Shown piece by piece: positions 9,847 through 18,849 of a DNA stretch of 64,000 bases (position 1 is its first letter; each line of letters begins with the position of its first letter). The DNA comes from Batrachochytrium dendrobatidis JAM81. Lineage: Eukaryota > Chytridiomycota > Chytridiomycetes > Rhizophydiales. The stretch lies in NCBI RefSeq assembly GCF_000203795.2, contig NW_006281104.1:743993-807992 (forward strand). Direction: 5' to 3'. A program made the translations under genes and the position numbers. A model generated the notes under the pieces. The model saw only the letters and a program-made list of their open reading frames with translations. It was not told the origin of the DNA and ran no database searches.

Positions 9847-10887
9847 ATGAATATTGAAACAACAAAGACAGCAACAACACAACTGTTGAATGAATATTAC
9901 CAAATCAGCACTCAAGCCATACCAACACAGAGAGTCAAGTCTGAATGGCAGGATGACAACAAACGAGGTTTGTTTTTGGGAATCATCCAAGAGGGAGAAA
10001 CCTCACACATCACTCGACTGCACAACTTGCTGACTGCCAACCAATTTGCAGAGCAGCAGGAATTCTCAACCAAGATCCAGTTGGCAGACCCAGAACATCA
10101 TTGTACATTCATTGACAAGATGTTTGGGTATTACATACTGCCATTCCACAAAGACTACAACGATTCATCCAGCTGTCACACTCCAGTTTCATCAAACCCA
10201 ACATCAAGAAACAACTCTGCTGATGATCTGGACTATGTTGCAAAAGTGAGTGAGCTACAGCACAAGGACTTGAACAAGGCAGTTGAAAAGAGAGACAGAG
10301 TCTGCTTGTTTTGCTGGGACAATGAAGAATCTGAAGGAGCACACATCATATCACGAAAGAACATTGGAATGGCATACAACGAACCATCCATCCTGCAACG
10401 AGCCGGCTTGACACAGAAACATCAAATACAGAACGGACTGTTGTTGTGTATCAAGTGCCATAGCCAATTCGGTAAACTAAGGCGATATGTCGATGTAGTG
10501 GATGACAAACTGGTGATCAAAGTGATCAATGAGACGAATGACTCAACAAGTGACAAACACAAGAATTGGGAACGAACTGTTAGAGTGCTCAAGTTGATTC
10601 GGTCCTATATGCAAGAGAGATGGACTGACAATCGACAAGCAGTTGAATCCAACGATGAAATGGCATTGTATTTCATTCACAACAATCCAACTCGACTACC
10701 AAACAGGAACGCACTAAAGTTCCACAAGACAGCATGTCTTATTTGGCGTATGGCTGGTGGTGTAGAATCTGATGATGAGTATTGTCCATATGATGACGAT
10801 GGCTGTACTCCTGTAGATTACCGGAGTAAGAGCATCGAAAAATGGATGGAATCGAGTGCTACCTTGATCATTGAAAATGTTCAATAA
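9847..10887 (+). CDS. HNH-endonuclease-domain protein (intact)
   Basis: Single-exon frame of 346 residues from the first ATG (MNIETTKTATTQ). The frame is open further upstream but without ATG. The central region holds an HNH_2-like nuclease motif: KRDRVCLFCWDNEESEGAHI (CxxC, then the AH of the HNH core), NGLLLCIKCHSQFGK (CxxCH with the downstream His) and YVDVVDDKLVI, where the Cys pairs could bind zinc. The N-terminal ~130 residues are unrecognised. It lies on one arm of the Maverick-like relic, convergent with integrase and polymerase. Unlike those, it has no stop or frameshift, so it may have been captured by the element or kept for host use. No role beyond probable DNA cleavage is claimed. 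Confidence 0.75.
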   Translation: MNIETTKTATTQLLNEYYQISTQAIPTQRVKSEWQDDNKRGLFLGIIQEGETSHITRLHNLLTANQFAEQQEFSTKIQLADPEHHCTFIDKMFGYYILPFHKDYNDSSSCHTPVSSNPTSRNNSADDLDYVAKVSELQHKDLNKAVEKRDRVCLFCWDNEESEGAHIISRKNIGMAYNEPSILQRAGLTQKHQIQNGLLLCIKCHSQFGKLRRYVDVVDDKLVIKVINETNDSTSDKHKNWERTVRVLKLIRSYMQERWTDNRQAVESNDEMALYFIHNNPTRLPNRNALKFHKTACLIWRMAGGVESDDEYCPYDDDGCTPVDYRSKSIEKWMESSATLIIENVQ

Positions 10888-11569
10888 AATTGTGTATTCA
10901 TTACAAGAGACTGGTTTCTGTTACAGCAATAGTTGTCATTGTAGTGAGTGTGAATACCAACAGTTGATGTTGACACCTTTGAATTCAAGCAATAATGAAA
11001 GCAACTCAAATGTCTCTTTCCATTGCAGTGAGACAGTTTGTCAACCAACAATGTCTCATCAATTGACGACACATTCAGATTCCAGTGATGATGATGTTGC
11101 TACCAATGATCGTGGAACTGATAGTGCAGTCTTTTTACACTGTGGTGGGACAACTCGGTATCATGTCAATCATGTCCATTGTTGTGGAAATCACTTGTTA
11201 ATCTACTCTGAATGAACAAGTCTCTTTTCCATGTTTAATCAATGTATCTTTATATCTGCTTGAATAAAGCACTTGTGATTGTTTCTATTTATTGTTCTGG
11301 AATTGTGTTTTTGCTTTCTTTACCCTTTTTTTACTCTCCTTCTCCTTTTCAAGATCGGAATTCAATGAATAGTACTATCTGTATGTTTTCTGGTCTTTAT
11401 CCTTGGTTTTCTGATAATAATCTCGATGTCATTGTCACAATTGCTCATTTTCATTTGGGTTGCAATGATTCCAATTCCGTATGCGTTCAAGATATTCATT
11501 GTGGTATTGATTTCGAAATTCATTGTATAGTATTACCCAACACAATAATTTCATGTAAATACATTAGTC

Positions 11570-12310
11570 TTTTCATGTAGCGGTTCAAGAGTATATTCCA
11601 CTAACTCGGTAATTTCACGCTTGTTACGACGCTCCGTTTGGATCAATGGTCGTTCTCATACTGGTGTATCAAATGCACCTGGAAAATCAAGTAATATTTT
11701 GTAATTCATAAATGTTGTACCGTTGCTCGAGCTGAACTGCCTTATTGTTTTGTAGTAGATAGGAGTATCCATCTCTCGCATATATTTGATAATCAGATTT
11801 GATAAATGTTGGCACATATCCCTTTTGAAAAGCCTTCACTTTCAAGATTCTGACCTTGTCACCAATTCCAAGATAATCACTGAATCCAGATGCTCTACAG
11901 TATACAGAGCTTGGATTTTACAGAGTTATGTTTTCAGGTGTCATTTGTAACTCTATTGACAGCGTGATTGTAATTATAGACCAAATCATTCAGAACGACA
12001 ATGTATATATGTGTGTTTCTGCTTTCCTGATATATGCTGATCAATTGATCAATAGTCCTGTTGAATCTCTGTACAATACCTAGCCTTTTATGGTCACTGA
12101 CGTCAACAGTAATGTGTCTGACATTCACTGATTTTAATCACTTTTGAAATGTCATGTTCAAGAACTCTGTTCTGCTGTCGCTTTGGATTAGCATTGGTTG
12201 ATTTCTATCCAATATGTTAGCCATGGCATCTGTTGTATCGGACTTTCACTTCAACAGACACGAAAGCCTTTCTACTAAACACATCAACAGCGCAAAACAA
12301 GTATATCTAA
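11570..12310 (-). pseudogene. Maverick-type integrase, broken
   Basis: On the minus strand, pieces of an rve-type integrase can be read in order through several stops and at least one frameshift. The first catalytic Asp is in YLFCAVDVFSRKAFV, the second in LIQSDSRTEFLN, and the third position falls in KRLGIVQRFNRT, where the usual Glu is Gln. A C-terminal SH3-like domain follows (LGIGDKVRILKVKAF ... YVPTFIKSDYQIY ... YNIYEL). Stops occur after the second-Asp block (QK*LKS) and near the C-terminal end (TPV*). Breaks plus loss of the catalytic Glu mean it is inactive. Layout and adjacency to DNA polymerase B match Maverick/Polinton rather than LTR retrotransposons; no reverse transcriptase is seen. 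Confidence 0.8.
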
Positions 12311-12559
12311 GTGTATATAGCCAGCATTCCAATGTGAGTATTTGTAAACCCCTATCAAACTGATTTGTCACTGTTGCTTGAATACACGATCATCAGCTTG
12401 TATGATATAGAGTGATTGATATGCCTTGTTATTTGATGGCTCACCTGTTCATTAATAAAAGCTTATTTTTTAATGGTATTTGTTTGTCAAATGTCGAGTG
12501 CAATTTGTGGGCAGATGATAATCCAGTATTTGGGTTGCAATACAGTTGTGCTAATTCAT

Positions 12560-14443
12560 TTATTTCATCATATTCATCCAACATTTAAATATTATAGAAT
12601 TCGGGTAGGAATGTTTTAAATCCGACTCTTGTCCGCTTATGATTGAATACTGCATTCCGCTGTTGGTCAAAGTGCAAGGATTGATTTGATTGTCATTGAC
12701 TCTGAATTCATTGCTGACACTCTTGGCTGTTGTTGCTTCGTAGAGCATTCAAGTATTTCTGTTTCACGATTATCGTTTCTTGTTGATTCTTTTGGTACTA
12801 ACCTTGTTTTTTCACCCATACAATAGTGCATCTTGCTTACTAATGCCATGATACCGTATCATTTGTATTTCAGCCATGGATGTTTGTTTTTTGGAATTCA
12901 TCCATCAGATGTGGTTTAATGACATGTTCCAACTTGCCGCTGGATATACCAAAATACGCACAATCAGTGTCCATGATACAGTATTGATGGTCGCTTTGAT
13001 CAATGCAATAGTTGACAAAGTCATGGTAAAACTGAAGCATTCACAACCTTGCCAACTGATACACGGCAAAGCCGATCTGAACTGGACAGCTTTGTTTGAA
13101 CAATGTCTTTTTAAAACGGATTTCATCACCTTTATTAATATCTTGATGCACAGTATAATTGGTTTGTCCAACATTCTTGATATAGTTGTCTACATTCACC
13201 ATCTTGACTGTTTTGTGTTTCAGGAAGTTTGCAATACATTTCCCGTATGATGAATTGTCAATCAATTACATCATTCTCATGTAGTGTGTAGGCTTGATTG
13301 GTATCTCCAGCTCGCATGTCATTCGAAACATGATCCATGAATGCATTGAACAGTGTGTTACACTTGTATTTTACAGTACAAGCTACACTGGAAACATCCA
13401 AACATTTATTCACGTACCATTTTAGCAACTCTGTATGGAATAACACTTTATTTCCAAAGAAACTGCCAATTAGTTTGTTACACTTGTAGTTTGGGTTTAC
13501 CCAATCTTGTGGTTCAGCGCATATATCGTTGAACACAAGTCCCACATTGTTGAATATTGGCGGCATCTCGGCAAAGACATTCCAGAGTTGATTCGGCACG
13601 GTAATGTCACATTCAATAACACCAAATAGTGATTCTGCCATGACATGTTTGATGATGTTACGGTACAGCTCCATGACCTGATGGTTACCGCATAGCATGT
13701 CTTGACCAATGACATATATACAAGGCATTAGCATCATATCACAGAATTTGTCGACAGAGCTTATCTCGCCTTGTTCTTGTCCTGTCCTGTCCATGATAAT
13801 GATGCAATACGATGCTTGATGGCCCAACGACATTGTATATGTATGTATGACACAACACATCATTGCGTTTGAATAGTTGACATTCACAGTATTTATTATT
13901 CATCTGTCAGTGGTATGTCAATGCTCATCCTGTAATTGGAATGTCATGTTTATGGATATCCAGATTCAAGTATTGGATCAAATAGCAACGCATTTTGGTT
14001 GCTTCTGTCGTGGGTTTACGTTCAAGTTGTTGTAGTCATTCAGTATATCGAATATATTGGTGTTGTTGACGATCTCATTGTAAACCAATGTTGGTACGGC
14101 TTTGCACTTTATATCATTACCGAACCATTTCCTGGATGGAATATGTCAATGTTTGACGTGCTCAATCACATTCACAGTATATGGTCCCAAATCTGGACAT
14201 TCGTCGACATACTTGTATATATTCTGGGCTACTCTGGGTAAATGCATTCATTTGCATTTCAACATTGAATGCTGTCAAGAACTGGTCCATGGATGTACTG
14301 TGAGGTATTGTGAGGTATTGGGTGACAAGTATGACAGTGTCTTTGGATGTAAACGATCTGTTTGAAATCATTTGGTAGTTATTGTTACATTTGATGATGC
14401 TGTCCATTTCAGTGTTTCCGAAAGTTGAAATTCGCATCCCCAA
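12560..14443 (-). pseudogene. Protein-primed-type DNA polymerase B, broken
   Basis: Several minus-strand segments read as successive parts of a DNA_pol_B_2 enzyme. The clearest, 13887-13258, contains GVIECDITVPNQL and MPPIFNN, motifs seen in polymerases of Mavericks and linear plasmids, then KLIGSFFGNKVLFHTELLKW. Next comes the motif B block DNSSYGKC (13265-13041), then PVQIGFAVYQLARL and an in-frame TGA at 13041-13043. Directly after the stop the reading continues with motif C YCIMDTDCAYFG at about 12960, where the usual DTDS is DTDC. After another frame change, SKMHYCMGEK and NEFRVNDNQI fit the C-terminus. The segment 14443-14162 may be the N-terminal part. It is inactive by stops and frameshifts. 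I describe it only as a relic. Confidence 0.8.
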
Positions 14444-14544
14444 ACATTCAACTTTGTAACCATTTGCTTGTGAGATGTGCTTGATTTTGCATGGTCGTTT
14501 GATACAAGATATTCATCGATCATCCGTCAATGGGTAATATCATC

Positions 14545-14685
14545 AGACTTGGACAACATTCACCAATAGTCTTTGATTTAAACTTGTACAGTGTTGTCAT
14601 AAAAGTCATGTTTTGACACATTTTCATCAAGCTATCAGTATCAGCCAACAAAACTGGCATCATTCAGTGCCCTTTACATACTACT
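14545..14685 (-). repeat. Right terminal inverted repeat of the Maverick-like element
   Basis: Inverted partner of 9635-9785. The reverse complement reads AGTAGTATG, then CAGTTTTGTTGGCTGATACT, TTGATGAAAATGTGTCAAAA, GACTTTTATGACAACACTGT and CTATTGGTGAATGTTGTCCA. Confidence 0.8.
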
Positions 14686-14691
14686 GACGCT

Positions 14692-15126
14692 GTAATTTCA
14701 AATAAAAACAATTTCAGTTCAAAACTATAGTTTGACTGTATCATAGTCGTACATTGTACAATCACCAGATTCATGCATTGCAATCCAAACATCAGATTCG
14801 ACTGCTATCAATACAATTCTACTTTTTGTATCCTAAAACTCTCAAACATATGCTCGCGCTCCAGTCCAAGAAAACAATGATTGCATGTTTTAGGAATGTA
14901 ATTGTACATGCCAGTCATGCAATGTTTACTTGTAGTGTAAGGATGTGTGACGCATTTGTAGCTTTGAGTATTTGGTTGTTTTTATACAAAATAAACACAA
15001 AGACAGCCAACTAGCGAGTTCAATATTTTTCGGCAAATTTGGTGGGAACTGAACAATCATTTCATAAGACTTATTTATGTAATTTGACACTTATTTTAGT
15101 ATTTCATTTTACGTGAATAACAGCTT
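14692..15126. mobile_element. MITE-like element, copy C, right fragment
   Basis: Starts abruptly at an internal point of the family (TTCAGTTCAAAACTATAGTT), follows the right arm of copies D and E, and ends with the inverted terminus TTTTACGTGAATAACAGCTT. Together with 9573-9634 it would make one ~0.5 kb element split by the Maverick-like insertion. The right end is ~33 bases upstream of the claudin-like start codon. Confidence 0.7.
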
Positions 15127-15158
15127 TAGGAACTATTGCTCAAACCATACTGCCACTT

Positions 15159-16737
15159 ATGCCTGCTCCATTCCAGAATCTGTCTTCAACATATGCAGCA
15201 TTCTTTGCATTGTTCACCATTTCACTTGCATTTTCCATCTATGCAACTGTGACTCCCGACTTTCTGCGAGTCAATCAAATACCAGTCTTTGGCTCCTTGT
15301 CCATGTCTTTTGGACTATTCCAGAATTGTATGCATTTGGTGTAATATAACATTGGAGCTATAACTCTTTGCTATGATTCACATATACAACTCTCTTTTAA
15401 GCTTGATTTTCAGCTGTACTTTCATGATATGGCAATATGCATTACATACAAACCTTGTCGTCTACCATGTATAATTGTATCACACTAACCCTATTCATAT
15501 GCAACTGTATTCAGGTCTCACGACTGGAACATCGACCACATGCACAGAAGTATGTTTTAATATTTTACAGCAGTATTCATGTAAAATGGAGCACTTTTGT
15601 ATTATCTTGCAGCCACTATCTGTGTTGGAGTAGACAATGGTTAAATACCTACTGCACTTTCCTACTACAAACTGACTTGAATAGACATCTATTCTTGTTT
15701 CAGTATTCATTATATGATGCACACAATCCAGCTATAGTTTTGAGCCTGCTTTTTTTGATATAGTCCTGCATTGTACAATTACCAAGTTTGAAGCCAGATT
15801 TGTACATTGCAATCCAGATACTGGGATTGACTGTTTCAATACTGTCAATACAACTCTGTACCAACTCGGTTTATATCCTAAAATACCGGATATGTTCGTG
15901 TTCTAGTTTGAAAAAACAAAGATTGCACGTTTCAGGAATGTGATTGTTGTTTCCATGTCAATCATCCAATATTTACTTGTATAGAAGGATGTGTGATGTA
16001 TTTGTAGCTTTGAGCATTCATTTGGTGTTTTTATACAAACATGAGCACAAAGTTCAAAACATTACTGTCCAGTAAATTTGGTGGAAACAGTCTATTAGAC
16101 ACTTATTGTGTTCCATTTTACGTGGATACGGTTGTAACAACTAATGTCAAGGATTCTAACTTTTACTGATACTAATATTTTTAAATCGAATGTTGCTAGT
16201 TTCCAACAAAGGACTGCCACATCTCACTTCCAAAGCATGCCGATGATGACATGTCACTTTGTCAAAGTTTTCTTACTGCTAGATATCTCGAGGTATTTTT
16301 TGTGTCAAGGCAACTATTTATGCGCCATAACAATATTTAAGCATACTTTGTTGACAATAGATTGGAGCACTTACGTTTGGGGGTCTAGCATGGATGTCGT
16401 GGCTTGCTATGATCAACTATACCACCAGAGCAGCAACCGTTGGAGCTACAATCTGGTGTACAGGCGTTCACGGTAAGCAATCACGTCCTGCTTGTGTAGC
16501 TCGATATTTTGATATACTTAGATTTGTTTCATATCATTAGCTACATGCCAGATTTTGGTCAACGTCATCATGTTCAAACGGCGCGACGATTCAATCTTTT
16601 TTATAGGTGGAGATTATGGGGTTTCACATAGCTTCACTACAGCATCGTGGGTGCTGGATATTGTCTTGATTGCAATGTTAGGAATTGCTTTATGGATGCG
16701 CCGCAGTCCAGAGTATATTTATGTTGCAATTCCATAA
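15159..16737 (+). CDS. Claudin/PMP22-like tetraspan membrane protein
   Basis: Exons 15159-15338, 16200-16292, 16361-16472 and 16541-16737 join in frame to 193 residues. There are four hydrophobic segments: after MPAPFQNLSSTY (AAFFALFTISLAFSIYATV), around IGALTFGGLAWMSWLAMI, around ATVGATIWCTGVHATCQIL, and at SWVLDIVLIAMLGIALW. The first outer loop has GLFQNC, a second Cys in TKDCHISL, then CQSFLTARYLE before segment two. This resembles the G-L-W-C-C and R pattern of the claudin/PMP22/Sur7 superfamily, though the Trp is Phe here. The protein probably lies in the plasma membrane. Its 861-base first intron contains MITE copy D. The family call is moderately secure; function is unknown. Confidence 0.65.
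15565..16137. mobile_element. MITE-like element, copy D (intact ends, 573 bp, intronic)
   Basis: Left end TTACAGCAGTATTCATGTAA, right end TTTTACGTGGATACGGTTGTAA (inverted, ~28-base similarity extending into AATGGAGCAC/GTGTTCCATT). No coding capacity. It lies in intron 1 of the claudin-like gene. Copy E, ~1.87 kb downstream, is nearly identical. Confidence 0.85.
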
Positions 16738-16917
16738 ACCGTTATTGTTGAATGAAAAAATTGTTTTTACTGAGCATAGAAAGCTTAATAGTTTTTTCTG
16801 CGTTTTCATTCCCTTGTCTCGAGTTGTAAACGAAATCAAGCAAGATTTCAGGTCACGTGTTTTGATGATTGGATTGATGCAAGAACACCGACTCGCTTTT
16901 CTCATCACTACATCATC

Positions 16918-18402
16918 ATGGTCAGTTGCTGCCGTTCATCTGCCTTAAGATCCACTAGTATATCCATCCATCCATTGTGCAGTGCATGCGTTATCAGGCC
17001 TATGCATGCATGAACTAATCACGACCAACTAGAAAACCTGTCATGCTCAGCTACAGCCAGTCATCTTGAATATTGTGCTGCAGTAATGATACTGCCAGAG
17101 TATATGTTCTGGAGTGATACACACTGCAACTACTTGAGATGGATCTATCAGCTGATAGCATCATATGGATGAATGGATATTTACTAGTGGTGTACATGGT
17201 CATGCTGAATCATAGATTCACTGTCCATCCGATCATATCAGTAATCATTGAAACATAAACTAACAACTACTTTGTATTGATTTTGGATTCATTAGGCAGA
17301 CACATTTGACACTCAGGCCGCTGAGGACCGTAAGAAGCGCTCTTTCCGCAAGTTCTCTTACCGTGGTGTTGATCTCGAGCAGCTCCTTGATTTGAGCTCT
17401 GAGCAGGTACACATTTCGTTATACTTGTATCTATTACAGCAGTATTCATGTAAAATGGAGCACTTTTGTATTATCTTGCAGCCACTATCTGTGTTGGAGT
17501 AGACAATGGTTAATACCACTGCACTTTCCTACTACAAACTGACTTGAATAGACATCTATTCTTGTTTCAGTATTCATTATATGATGCACACAATCCAGCT
17601 ATAGTTTTGAGCCTGCTTTTTTTGATATAGTCCTGCATTGTACAATTACCAAGTTTGAAGCCAGATTTGTACATTGCAATCCAGATACTGGGATTGACTG
17701 TTTCAATACTGTCAATACAACTCTGTACCAACTCGGTTTATATCCTAAAATACCGGATATGTTCGTGTTCTAGTTTGAAAAAACAAAGATTGCACGTTTC
17801 AGGAATGTGATTGTTGTTTCCATGTCAATCATCCAATATTTACTTGTATAGAAGGATGTGTGATGTATTTGTAGCTTTGAGCATTCATTTGGTGTTTTTA
17901 TACAAACATGAGCACAAAGTTCAAAACATTACTGTCCAGTAAATTTGGTGGAAACAGTCTATTAGACACTTATTGTGTTCCATTTTACGTGGATACGGTT
18001 GTAACAACTAATGCTAATATCATCTAAAAATATTTGAATTCATGGTTGAATTTTTATTAGCTCATGGAGCTTGTGCACGCTCGTGCTCGCAGGAGGTTCC
18101 AGCGTGGACTCAAGCGTAAGCCTATGGGTCTCATTAAGAAGCTTCGCAAGGCCAAGAAAGATGCTCCACCCAACGAGAAACCTGCCGCTGTCAAGACTCA
18201 TCTTCGCAACATGATTGTTGTTCCCGAGATGATTGGCTCTATCGTCGGTATCTACAACGGAAAGACCTTTAACCAGGTTGAGCTTAAGCCTGAGATGGTT
18301 GGTCACTACCTTGCCGAGTTCTCCATTTCTTATAAGCCTGTCAAGCACGGTCGTCCCGGTATTGGTGCTACTCACAGCTCTCGTTTCATTCCTCTCAAGT
18401 AA
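16918..18402 (+). CDS. RPS15: 40S ribosomal protein S15 (uS19)
   Basis: Exon 1 is only the ATG (16918-16920), exon 2 is 17296-17406 and exon 3 is 18061-18402. Together they encode 151 residues, the usual length. The start [20 protein letters not shown], the [11 protein letters not shown] motif, the long helix ([17 protein letters not shown]) and the uS19 core ([23 protein letters not shown]-like [20 protein letters not shown]) are unmistakable. uS19 sits in the small-subunit head. Codon use is visibly more GC-rich and biased than in neighbours, as expected for high expression. The ATG-only first exon and first-intron position are typical of fungal ribosomal protein genes. Intron 2 (17407-18060) holds MITE copy E. 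Confidence 0.97.
17434..18004. mobile_element. MITE-like element, copy E (intact ends, 571 bp, in RPS15 intron 2)
   Basis: Same ends and interior as copy D. The only differences I noticed are two one-base deletions in TTAAATACCTACTGC. The ~9 bases after the right end (CAACTAATG) are also shared with copy D before the sequences diverge, while the left flanks differ. Confidence 0.85.
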
Positions 18403-18849
18403 ACTGAATGAAGAGATTGCCCGCATCATCAGATTGCCGTATTGAAGTTGCTTTTTGAATGCGGAATTTTAAGAGTTTTATTGATACAGCTGAAATATTC
18501 ATACTAGTGTGCAATGAAATTTTAGCAAGTTCTAAAATGTGTTTCTATTTTAAATTTGGGTGTTGGTGGTATTGATGATTAGTATGCACTGCTTTTCTTA
18601 ACCTTATTTTATTGAGCGATGGATAAAACAATGTGCTAATTGTGCGTAGACGCTTGATTAACAATTGTAGCTGGACAAATTCGGTCTTGCCATTATTCCC
18701 AATGTTTAATGGATGTCTTTGGAAGTCAACGATGCTGGAAAAAGTCCAATCTGGTCACGACGTTTTCCAAGTCGTCCTGTCCACCAAAATGGATCAGTGC
18801 AATCTAAAACTTCGATTTTATCCCCAGTATGTAAATCTAAAAATATATA
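18403..18849. other. Convergent intergenic region, nothing recognised
   Basis: About 450 AT-rich bases between the 3' ends of RPS15 and the Rax2-like gene. It has no open frame with family signal and no MITE ends. Confidence 0.6.

Larger units (their letters stand above)
9635..14685. mobile_element. Decayed Maverick/Polinton-like element (~5 kb)
   Basis: Imperfect terminal inverted repeats of ~140 bases bound a segment with a broken retroviral-type integrase and a broken family B DNA polymerase of the protein-primed type, both on the minus strand, and an intact HNH ORF on the plus strand. Integrase plus such a polymerase inside long inverted repeats is the defining Maverick/Polinton combination. 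Typical elements are 15-20 kb and also carry ATPase, protease and capsid genes. None is seen here, so this is an internally deleted relic. The outer ends begin AGT (left AGTGTATC, right in reverse AGTAGTATG), as Polinton ends start with AG. I could not define a target-site duplication, so the exact ends are approximate. Confidence 0.75.

Noticed and set aside
10871..11580. Plus-strand frames of 112-114 codons downstream of the HNH gene
   Set aside because: Composition is not protein-like, there is no family signal, and they lie in decayed element sequence opposite the integrase end.
9573..14697. TTTCAGA / TTTCAAA at the outer ends as a target-site duplication of the Maverick
   Set aside because: The left word lies outside the MITE arm rather than at the inverted-repeat boundary, and it has a mismatch. 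Nesting in the MITE explains the left end better.
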